Source: Stenomitos frigidus ULC18
GTDB taxonomy: Bacteria; Cyanobacteriota; Cyanobacteriia; Leptolyngbyales; Leptolyngbyaceae
Length of the DNA: 46,554 nt
NCBI RefSeq assembly: GCF_003003795.1
Contig: NZ_PVWK01000102.1
Location: forward strand, 1 to 46,554
Direction: 5' to 3'
Part shown: piece after piece, positions 27,901-34,273 of the stretch
Layout: every line of letters starts with the position of its first letter
Numbering within the stretch: the first letter of the stretch is position 1
Translations under genes and position numbers: made by a program
The notes under the pieces: generated by a model
Database searches by the model: none
Told to the model about the DNA's origin: nothing
What the model saw: the letters and a program-made list of their open reading frames with translations, nothing else

Positions 27901-28301
27901 TAAATTCACATCACAATGTAAGACTTTATGATGGGCGTTCTGAGACTGATGGAAGTTTAAGTCGAGGCAGTTATGTCATTACCTCTCCTAATCAAATCTA
28001 TCTTTCAACAACAGGGTACAATTCCTACCGTAAAGCTCTCGGAACACCCGTTATGCTTGAGATAAACGTAAGAGTAGAGTATTCAAAGGGAACACCCAAC
28101 TCTCCTCCAGATTTAAGAGCAGTAGCTGCACAAATTCTGAGCTTAACTAAACTTAATTGGGGTTCTACTGATTCATTATGTGGTGAACCAATCACAACTA
28201 AATATGCAGGAGACATTGCTTATTTGACATCTGCCTTTATGAGACAGGGTAATACTTTCCATTTGCACTCTGTTTTAGAGAGAACACCCTGGTTTATTTG
28301 A
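24930..28301 (+). CDS. Schlafen AlbA_2 / RecG-like ATP-binding module fused to long prokaryotic Argonaute
   Basis: The product is 1,123 aa. Residues about 20-175 are a Schlafen AlbA_2 domain (AFANTNKSG at 63-71, LLVIGISS 73-80, EVKGI 83-87). Residues 185-438 follow RecG-like HATPase_c_4 proteins (AIDEAIVNAVAHREY 320-334, FVVRNSGRL 349-357, SPRNP 378-382, EGTRRM 405-410). Residues about 445-800 match the N/L1/PAZ-like part of long Argonautes (QYLGNYYLCVDYTLEV). MID has the Y/K/Q/K set: Y833/Y834, K837/K838, GIPCQ with Q848, K872. PIWI ends in LSLTKLNWGSTDSLCGEPIT, close to RsAgo-type (long-B) proteins. Ser894 replaces the first catalytic Asp (FIGLSY), and the RDG site is absent near 961-970, so slicing is unlikely. 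I infer guide-dependent defence in which the N-terminal module is the effector. The gene stands alone and is AT-rich, suggesting transfer. Confidence 0.85.
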   Translation: MPDSREVFEHPIEHWDFLTASDDTEFEGQCLDRKEAGRVRQNDCISSKELDAVLEKITTCISAFANTNKSGSLLVIGISSQGEVKGISHLSDTQRSRLTAFNSLLLDQAAQAKFFECTNDFGKKDLICLVYVPYTSRRICQTVGNHPRAWVRQGSQNICLNQAQLEQLQRDKRVVDYEQADCCPYDSRDLDRAAFQEFCKAFLSDASYDDYSDEKILYDVGAINRDGVEYTFTNAGLLFFALNPQRVLPASFIRLVRFETDVENIDNRGLPTFDRKFTGSITKQIRDVRTFFRESGFFKLYQKRKAGGGFIEEPEYPFDAIDEAIVNAVAHREYAIGLPIECESYRNAFVVRNSGRLQQRDRDVPEQFSLETTRLIPSPRNPKLIEWLKMMRDERGAEFVRALSEGTRRMRDEMKSLGLPAPIYRVSESQTTVVLFNNSQERESALRLFATSESTEFSNLFPLTFVSESNEIFSADEVSNHYREIMAGLRDALANHDWYIDSFKFSKLIAHRQGIHIPLSSSVNELVRFYPAYTFQLRQYLGNYYLCVDYTLEVKNIRTAKDSLAYFSPDELIGRSAVVRWDGWERGKIISVDHEWTGVYLFDFKQEIQIASNKVIPNLSRAKIERLLKQHKIRFDLARAIKEHSLSLEPNSSRIRAEKTQTTATDLAQEIFPLKVNGYWCHLKPETTPLHRQSDSLSGLQVRSVPEPDVEFSHHRESKDIRDGITKFGAYSNVEKIIEIIPICVSDLRSNMAALIERLKTGKYKYRGSERTFKTRFHYSSIITPTSAEDTLTECRRLLQEHPKWIGDQSLERIFLVSVPKGSYSIDDEGSPYYIVKKFLLENGIPCQMIDTPTLINPDWKDLNLSLNIVSKCGVTPWVLPGAIPDADFFIGLSYTQSTRGNFERLMGYANVFDQYGKWQFYSGNIDTFPYSEKIRSFSLLIEQTLTRLPLSETPSIYFHYSAKFSREDRAAILEAARRIRPQGKYSFVWINSHHNVRLYDGRSETDGSLSRGSYVITSPNQIYLSTTGYNSYRKALGTPVMLEINVRVEYSKGTPNSPPDLRAVAAQILSLTKLNWGSTDSLCGEPITTKYAGDIAYLTSAFMRQGNTFHLHSVLERTPWFI

Positions 28302-28600
28302 TTTAGCCACCATAATCCACCTTTAAATTCAATCGTCAGCTTTAAGTTCTAAAAAGCAGGCATAGTGAAGCCAAGAACACTTAAAGGGTCAATGCAGCAT
28401 CGTCAAGGGTTGATAGCTCGTGCGTCAAGGCAAGGCGTTTCTCTCTCTAGGTCGGTACTACTGACACAAAGGCGTTAATGCAGCAGCAGATGTAGTTTTA
28501 GTCGGTGTTCACCATACTTTAGCCCAATCTGTCCAGCTTTTCTAACTGACTAAGGGCACTCTATGGAAGATGACCTACTCTCTGATGGCACGGGGTCGCT

Positions 28601-29143
28601 ATGGAACCAATACTCCTATTTTTAGACATTGATGGCGTGTTAAGCGTCTCTGATACCGCTATCGTAGACCAGGAGATGCCTTTAGATGGGTCGCTTGTCT
28701 ATCCATTGCCGGGAGCCAGAGCCTTTCTTCAAGCGATCAACCGCTCTCCTTGGATTCAACCGCTTTGGCTCTCTTCTTGGGGAGAGCGCTCTTACTGTTG
28801 GAACGATTGGGCTGCTACAGAGCATTGGATCCATGCTCATCCACTGCCATGCACACAGCGTCAATTGGCACAGACCCAATTTCAAGCTCAGAATCCCGAA
28901 GCAAAATATCTCTCTGTGCGTTGGCATAGCCGCCATTGGAATCATGCGATTGTCTGGATTGAAGACGGTTTCACGCAAGAAAGTAAAATTTGGGCAGACC
29001 AAAACCCCAAAGTGCGGCTAATCGATACTGATCCTCTCTTTAAGCGTCACCTGAGAGACGCGAAGAGAGGTCTGCGTCAGTGGAATATTGCTTTGATTTG
29101 CAGTACGCTCGGAATTGAGGAGAGTATTGCGGTCTCGCTCTAA
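28601..29143 (+). CDS. HAD-superfamily protein
   Basis: The product is 180 aa beginning with the HAD motif I, FLDIDGVL, with Asp9 and Asp11. LWLSSWGE supplies the motif II Ser/Thr position, and VWIEDGF fits the motif IV acid. The gap to the Argonaute fusion stop is 299 nt. Short stand-alone HAD proteins of this look resemble the HAD domain found in bacterial RNA-repair polyproteins (a 5'-phosphate or 3'-phosphate trimming role). Here that is only a similarity of pattern. The substrate is unknown. It might belong to the same defence island as the Argonaute gene, but no sequence tie shows this. Confidence 0.72.
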   Translation: MEPILLFLDIDGVLSVSDTAIVDQEMPLDGSLVYPLPGARAFLQAINRSPWIQPLWLSSWGERSYCWNDWAATEHWIHAHPLPCTQRQLAQTQFQAQNPEAKYLSVRWHSRHWNHAIVWIEDGFTQESKIWADQNPKVRLIDTDPLFKRHLRDAKRGLRQWNIALICSTLGIEESIAVSL

Positions 29144-29293
29144 GCCGTCGTTGTAATCGCTCAACCAGCAACACTCATCAAGATCACAGGAGATCGACAC
29201 GACTACAGCGATTACCAAAGCAGCACAAGCCACCCCACGTTAGTAGAGCGATGCCTATTAGTAGTAAAAAGCAGTGGGTATCGCTAACTCTAG

Positions 29294-32200
29294 CTACCCA
29301 ATGACACCCAGATGCCTCAAAACGTACTCTGGAATCGCCCGTCGCAGACTTGCCAAGACTTCTGGATCGTCGCCTGCCTGCAACACCAGGTTTTGCACAT
29401 CTGCCAAAACTGCTGGCAGCAACCATGCAACCACATCTTCAGGCGGATCACCCACGTCTTTAACCAACTCAAAAACAACAGGTGATCCAACTACGTCCCC
29501 CTCGACCAATTTGGCTTGCAGACGTTGCCGCTTCGCCTCCCGACGCTCTAGTACCGCTGACAGCTTGCCCCAATGCTCGGTATCGAGCGTGTAGGTCCGC
29601 AGCTTTTGCCCTTCATAGCCAACAAACGAGCGTGACCAACACATCGTGAGCTTAATCCCTAATTGGGAGAGTAGCTGATGGATGACCTGGGTATCGCTCA
29701 TACTCTCCCGGATGGTGAAGTGGAGCGCCACCTTGACTTGGGCGGCTAACGCCCTGGCGCGATCGGCATAGGGTTTGAGATCGTACCGGCACCACTGCCA
29801 GCCGTCACGCAGCCTTGCCAGGAGCTTGTCAATGCCAATTTCGACGAGCAACCAACGTCGGAGGGGAGCATGGGCGATGTCCCACGGACAAAATCCCTGG
29901 TTCCACGTTGCCTGCTTCTCTAGCGCTCTAGCGGTACGGTCAAACGCAACAGTCGGAAACAGCAACGCCTCCAGTCCGAGTAATTCGCCCCGTCTGCGTC
30001 CGTTGCTGTCCCAAAGGCAGTCATCGACGGTCAGCGTCTCTAAGTCGTAGAAGTCCAGTAAGTGCCACTTAGCGATCGCTAAATGTTCTTCAGGACTCAG
30101 GCTTTCTTTTTGTTCCAGTGCCACGACTTCTGTATAGGTCAGGGTTTCCGTGGTCACCAGTGCCTCCGCCTCTAACAGTTGCAGCTCGGCTCTGGTTTGA
30201 GCAAGCAAGGCTCTGAGCGCCGGGTCACTGCCTCTGTCCTCGATCGTCAGTGTATTGCCCTCAAAGCGCAGGCGTGTCAGCAACGCCTCCCGTAAGCAAC
30301 GCATGGAGTAGTTCTGTGCCGCTGCCAGCTGACAGTACAGCCCTAAATGGGGATCAGAGCGCCAATCGATCGCGTCCACGCCTGCCAGAATGTCTTCTTT
30401 GAGACTGGAACGCAGCAGTTGGATCGTGGCGGTCGTTTGTGACTGGAGGTGGGAGCGGACTTCTAAGGGGTTGACCGAGAGACTCACCTTCGCATAGTTG
30501 GAACCAGTTTTGGCACACCACACGACTCGCTCTACAGGTTCCCGTACCCGACTAAGGGACTGGCTCATATCGGCATCCGTGGCACTCACGCCCGTAAAGA
30601 TGCCATAGACCGCTGCAATCACACCCCGGCATTCGATCGACACACCTGTAGCGACAGACGGGGAGCAAAGGATGAGGTCATAGTCGCCCCGTTCCAGCAC
30701 TGTGTCCGGCGTTTGCAGAAACTCACGCTCACACTCGCCCCCTGTGGTCTCGCTATTTAACAGTAAGACCCGCTTTTTGGGCTGCTGCTGCGTGATGAGT
30801 CGATGTAAGGCTTTGCTGGTGGCTTTGCTGTCAGTTGCCACAAACAAGACTTTTCCGGGCGGCAACTGAGCGATCTCCCCTAGCAATGCACCGGTAATGG
30901 CGGTGCGGTCTGGTGCTGCTAGCAAGCGGCAAGCGTAGGGTGCTGGCTCAAAGTCGTTTTTGACCAGAAAAACAGGCGCATTGTCCCCACGCAACGACTG
31001 CAAATAGTGCAGGGTCGCGTTATCTAAGTCCGCATCGGCAAGGAGTACCCGTTTGGCGTTTTTGACCAGCGCTCGGAACCGTGCCAGTAGCGCCGGACGT
31101 TTCCCGTCACGGGCACAGGTCGAGCTGGTCAGCAAATGCCGGACGAGCTGCACGGCTTCATCCAGCACCAGGTCGCCCCCAGCAAACTGGTTGGGGTCGA
31201 GACTCAGCAAGCCATCGACACAAGAGCCGATTCGTAAGGTGTAGCCGGAGGCATGGATATATTGCCCCTTTAATTTATCCAAATCGCCCCGGTAGTAGAG
31301 TCCCGTGCGGGTACAGAGGTTGCGTCCTAAAGCAATGCGGTGGGTCAGTGACAGGACGCGCTCTTGGTGGGCTAAGAGAGCGGCAATGAGTTTAGTTTTC
31401 CCCGTCCCTTTGGGTGAACACAGGGCAATCATGCCCTCAGAAGGCAGTTGAGCGGGGTCTAGCTGGGCTAAATCGCCCAAGTTGACCCGCAGGTTGATGG
31501 GGACGGTGAGTTGCCGTTCGAGCCGTTGCAGGATTTGCCATTGGTTGAAGGGGAGAGCGTTCGCAGCAGCGGCTTCCCAGGCGGTAGCACCTGCGTTGAC
31601 GATCAGGTCATCCAGTCCTTTCCCTTGCTGGCTGTGCCAACGAGCGATCGCTACGTCACAACCCTTAGCAGCTAACAAGGACCCGAAGCGTGCCTGAGCG
31701 ATCGTGACCTGCCGCCGCGTCTTCTCGGTGTCGTCTTCGTCAAAGGCAAGGATGATAGGACGACCAGAGACGGCAAACCGAGCGAGGTCAGGAATCAGTG
31801 TGGGAGCGATCGGCTGACCCAAGACATCTTTAGTGCGATACCCGCCGTTGCAGCCGTAGAGCGCAATGGTCACAAAACCTTGACTGAAACCCGCCAAACC
31901 CTTTTTACCGCCTTCGGTCACGGTGAGCGGGATTTCGGGGTGTTGCTCAAACCAAGTCCAGAAGTCACCGTCCAAGGGGACGTAGATACCGTAGCGCTCC
32001 GCAAGGCGTTGCCGGATGTCCGGTGGCACAGGTGGCAGATACGCTTTCGCCCCGTTGCCCACGGGCGTTTCGTATTTCTGTGCTTTGCCTTTTGCGTCTG
32101 CCCGTGGCTGACTCAGTTTGGCTTGCCAGGTGGAGCCATCCTCGTTTAAGAAGAGCGCGGCGTACAGCGTCTCTCGTGCCTGATAGCCAAAGCGGGTCAC

Positions 32201-32431
32201 ATGCCAGTTGAGTGCTTCGTGGATCGGGTAGGCAACGTCCCCACCCGCAAAGGTTTCGGTATCGCTGACAAGGGCGATCGCTGCTTGGAAAAGTTCTGGA
32301 GCGATCGCGCTGCCATGAGTGCACTCGGACTCAAGCTGCTGGCGGAAAGCACTGAAGTCGACAATCGTGATCGCCGCCGAGCGAGGGGTGCTCGCAGGGC
32401 GTGCAAAGCCTAGGAGTTGGGAGGGTGTCAT
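29294..32431 (-). CDS. CyRepA1-type plasmid replication protein (DUF3854 Toprim-like + helicase)
   Basis: The product is 1,045 aa from the ATG at 32431, chosen because GGGAGG lies 9 nt upstream; a frame from 32467 lacks this. A DUF3854/Toprim-like domain comes first: TEGGKKG (172-178), LAFDEDD (to 234) and GKGLDDLI (270-277). A P-loop helicase follows, with Walker A SPKGTGKTK (339-347), DLVLDEAVQL as Walker B and SPSVATGVSIE. Proteins of this build are the replication initiators of several cyanobacterial plasmids, combining primase-like and helicase parts. It marks the window as plasmid DNA or a plasmid insertion. The upstream 790 bp hold inverted repeats, a small ORF and a terminator that could form the origin and copy-control region. 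Confidence 0.85.
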   Translation of the reverse strand: MTPSQLLGFARPASTPRSAAITIVDFSAFRQQLESECTHGSAIAPELFQAAIALVSDTETFAGGDVAYPIHEALNWHVTRFGYQARETLYAALFLNEDGSTWQAKLSQPRADAKGKAQKYETPVGNGAKAYLPPVPPDIRQRLAERYGIYVPLDGDFWTWFEQHPEIPLTVTEGGKKGLAGFSQGFVTIALYGCNGGYRTKDVLGQPIAPTLIPDLARFAVSGRPIILAFDEDDTEKTRRQVTIAQARFGSLLAAKGCDVAIARWHSQQGKGLDDLIVNAGATAWEAAAANALPFNQWQILQRLERQLTVPINLRVNLGDLAQLDPAQLPSEGMIALCSPKGTGKTKLIAALLAHQERVLSLTHRIALGRNLCTRTGLYYRGDLDKLKGQYIHASGYTLRIGSCVDGLLSLDPNQFAGGDLVLDEAVQLVRHLLTSSTCARDGKRPALLARFRALVKNAKRVLLADADLDNATLHYLQSLRGDNAPVFLVKNDFEPAPYACRLLAAPDRTAITGALLGEIAQLPPGKVLFVATDSKATSKALHRLITQQQPKKRVLLLNSETTGGECEREFLQTPDTVLERGDYDLILCSPSVATGVSIECRGVIAAVYGIFTGVSATDADMSQSLSRVREPVERVVWCAKTGSNYAKVSLSVNPLEVRSHLQSQTTATIQLLRSSLKEDILAGVDAIDWRSDPHLGLYCQLAAAQNYSMRCLREALLTRLRFEGNTLTIEDRGSDPALRALLAQTRAELQLLEAEALVTTETLTYTEVVALEQKESLSPEEHLAIAKWHLLDFYDLETLTVDDCLWDSNGRRRGELLGLEALLFPTVAFDRTARALEKQATWNQGFCPWDIAHAPLRRWLLVEIGIDKLLARLRDGWQWCRYDLKPYADRARALAAQVKVALHFTIRESMSDTQVIHQLLSQLGIKLTMCWSRSFVGYEGQKLRTYTLDTEHWGKLSAVLERREAKRQRLQAKLVEGDVVGSPVVFELVKDVGDPPEDVVAWLLPAVLADVQNLVLQAGDDPEVLASLRRAIPEYVLRHLGVIG

Positions 32432-32554
32432 CAGGCGGCACCTCCCATAGGCTTGACTCCGTGCCATCGTCGATCAGGCGCTGCTGTCCGCACTAACGTG
32501 TCCAGTGTCCAGCGACACTGCCACCAGCGGTAGGGCGATCGCACCCGGTTCCGG

Positions 32555-32582
32555 GTGTCACTGTAAGTTTTTACAGTGACAC
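32555..32582. repeat. 12-bp perfect inverted repeat in the rep leader
   Basis: The arms GTGTCACTGTAA and TTACAGTGACAC flank GTTT. It lies about 125 nt upstream of the rep start. The 11-mer TGTCACTGTAA recurs at 36106-36116, and CACTGTAAAAG occurs at 36109 and 46157. It is a candidate Rep or regulator binding site, or a leader hairpin. Confidence 0.7.
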
Positions 32583-32739
32583 GGTTTGGGTGGAAGGCTG
32601 CGAGCGTGGGAGCAGGCTGCGGCGATCCCCAAAAGACGCGCCGCTGACAGTGGCTACCGCGCCGCTGGTAGCAACTCTTTGGACAAACTTTATACATGAC
32701 TAACACCCTTGCTGTGTGTGGTTTGAGCAGGAGAAAGCC

Positions 32740-32841
32740 ATGCAGCAGCTAGGGGTCAAAATCGCAAAAAGTTGCATCTTTCGCGAACTTGCCCCTAAAA
32801 TAAGACATGAAAAGCCGTGCTACATGGCAACCGCCTTGTAA
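32740..32841 (+). CDS. Possible 33-aa small protein upstream of rep
   Basis: An ATG at 32740 has AGGAG 6 nt upstream and opens a 33-codon frame ending in TAA at 32839-32841. The product starts MQQLGVKIAKSC and is basic and Cys-containing; I know no relative. It is divergent from rep and followed by a structured stretch and a terminator at 32925-32961, so it could be part of a short plus-strand transcript that controls replication. It could equally be chance. Confidence 0.35.
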   Translation: MQQLGVKIAKSCIFRELAPKIRHEKPCYMATAL

Positions 32842-32859
32842 CTGGTTTCCCCGGTCGGT

Positions 32860-32895
32860 CTCTAACAACGTTGCCGCCAAGCTAAGGAGTTAGAG
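32860..32895 (+). repeat. CTCTAAC/GTTAGAG inverted repeat
   Basis: A 7-bp inverted repeat with a 22-nt interior lies 30 nt before the terminator at 32925. It may be a hairpin of the same small plus-strand transcript. Confidence 0.4.
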
Positions 32896-32924
32896 CCGTA
32901 ACCTATTCAAAATTAGCTATCCTT

Positions 32925-32961
32925 AAAAGCCCCTTCTGATTTGCGGTCAGGTGGGGTTTTT
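32925..32961 (+). terminator. Intrinsic terminator, possibly bidirectional
   Basis: AAAAGCCCC (32925-32933) pairs with GGGGTTTTT (32953-32961), allowing one G-T pair. An inner CTGA/TCAG pairing and a T5 run complete it. It would end a plus-strand transcript starting upstream, in the region antisense to the likely rep leader. Confidence 0.7.
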
Positions 32962-33221
32962 AATTGGTTGCTTGATTCGTTAGTCCGTCCTCCTGCTTTT
33001 ACAAACGTGGAAACTTGTGGTCTCATCTGCGTGCAGCGCTAGTACAGACGCTTTCTTCAGAGAGCTTACCTGATCTAACCTCAGATCGCGCTCTTCGCCG
33101 CATTTTTTGTTGAGATGAGGCAGCCGTCTGCAACCTGTCTCTCCGTGGAAAGCGTTGATCGTCTCATCCTCGCAGTAGCGGTTCACAGATTGCACCATAC
33201 GTGTGGTCAGCGGTAGCAGCG

Positions 33222-33806
33222 TCAAAAGTTAGTTGGCTCTATGGCTTGGCGAAACGCTTTGATTGCCGCCAGTTTTGACGGCATCGTCATGCATTGACAG
33301 AGCAGCGTTAGATCAATGCCTGGCAAGGCTTCGCTTGCCTCCACCTGGACGTAGTGCTCGCCTTGCAGGCAATGCAAGGTAAACTTGCCCTTTTTCCAAA
33401 ACCAGACTTCTGGTACGCCCATGCGCTTGTATTTCCGAAGCTTTTTAGTGCTACCACTGGAAATAATGATCTCAATACAGAGATCAGGGCGATCTTTATC
33501 GGTGCCCAGGCAGTAAGACAGATCTGATTGATACTCAGTGATGCCCTCGACGATTTGAGAATAGCTGCCGCTAGGGAAGAACTCAAGCTCCATCGTTTCA
33601 AAATAAGCACCGAGCAGTAGAGCCAGAGTACTCGCGATCGCTTCATGCGGTTTTGAGATCCCCAAGATTTCCAGCTCTCCCTCACAGTAAGTCAACCGCA
33701 CGTTGGGAATGTGCTCAAAGCTGTGTTGTATCGCTTTGAACTGCGCCCATGTCACGCCTGTTTGCACAAAGATTTGTTTTGGCTGCTCTAGAACTTGTGT
33801 AGTCAT
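33222..33806 (-). CDS. Uma2 family (DUF820) putative endonuclease
   Basis: The product is 194 aa. The restriction-endonuclease-like pattern of Uma2 is clear: GELEILG, KPHEAIAS, DLSYCLG for the metal-binding Asp region, RPDLCIEIII with the Asp/Glu pair, and KKLRKYKRMGVPEVWFW near the end. Uma2 proteins are very common in cyanobacteria and have no agreed biological role. The gene lies 46 nt after a small RHH protein on the same strand, an arrangement like antitoxin-toxin pairs. A nuclease fold is known for the family; activity here is inference. Confidence 0.87.
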   Translation of the reverse strand: MTTQVLEQPKQIFVQTGVTWAQFKAIQHSFEHIPNVRLTYCEGELEILGISKPHEAIASTLALLLGAYFETMELEFFPSGSYSQIVEGITEYQSDLSYCLGTDKDRPDLCIEIIISSGSTKKLRKYKRMGVPEVWFWKKGKFTLHCLQGEHYVQVEASEALPGIDLTLLCQCMTMPSKLAAIKAFRQAIEPTNF

Positions 33807-33852
33807 GGCGATCGCCTTCTTTGCTTTGATGCTGGTGCCAGCGATGAGCTAG

Positions 33853-34050
33853 CTAATTTTGCTCTGGCGGATTATAACCATTTTGTTTAGCCATATCTTC
33901 AAGCATTTTCTCAATGAAGTTTGAGAGGGAACGCTTTTCAGCACCTGCCTGCTTTTCTAGAAAGTCTCGCAGTTCGAGATCGCACACAAAAGTGATTCGC
34001 TCCCGTTTGGTAGGCACGTCTGGAAGAAAGGATGAGTTAGTTACATCCAT
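33853..34050 (-). CDS. Ribbon-helix-helix (CopG/Arc-like) DNA-binding protein
   Basis: The product is 65 aa. TKRERITFVCDLELRDFLEKQAG fits the RHH beta strand plus first helix, and KRSLSNFIEKMLEDMAKQ the second helix. Such proteins bind short palindromes as dimers of dimers. Two AGTTCNGAACT sites lie 40-70 nt upstream of its start, inside the divergent promoter of the ribonuclease gene at 34274. It therefore likely represses itself and the ribonuclease. It precedes the Uma2 gene, with which it may form a toxin-antitoxin-like pair. Confidence 0.8.
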   Translation of the reverse strand: MDVTNSSFLPDVPTKRERITFVCDLELRDFLEKQAGAEKRSLSNFIEKMLEDMAKQNGYNPPEQN

Positions 34051-34090
34051 CGTATCGCCTGTGTCGAACTTCCTTGATCTTACCCGAAAA

Positions 34091-34133
34091 AGTTCAGAAC
34101 TTAATTGACACAGTTCCGAACTAAATCTAGCAT
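34091..34133 (+). promoter_or_regulatory. Promoter with two AGTTCNGAACT operators
   Basis: AGTTCAGAACT (34091-34101) and AGTTCCGAACT (34112-34122) are 21 bp apart centre to centre, two helical turns. Between and across them lies TTGACA (34105-34110), 17 bp, then TAGCAT (34128-34133), a good sigma-70-type promoter pointing at the ribonuclease gene. The second operator fills the spacer. The adjacent RHH protein is the obvious candidate ligand. Confidence 0.7.
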
Positions 34134-34273
34134 CATGCGTAGGCAGTGGGTAAGAGCCAGTTGCTTCCCATGCCTTCGACCGAAGAACTCGCTTTAGCCT
34201 CAGATGTGCAGCCTCAAAAGACTGGTTTTATAATTTCATCTCTTGCCAAAAGACACGATGGGGCACCAAAAGC

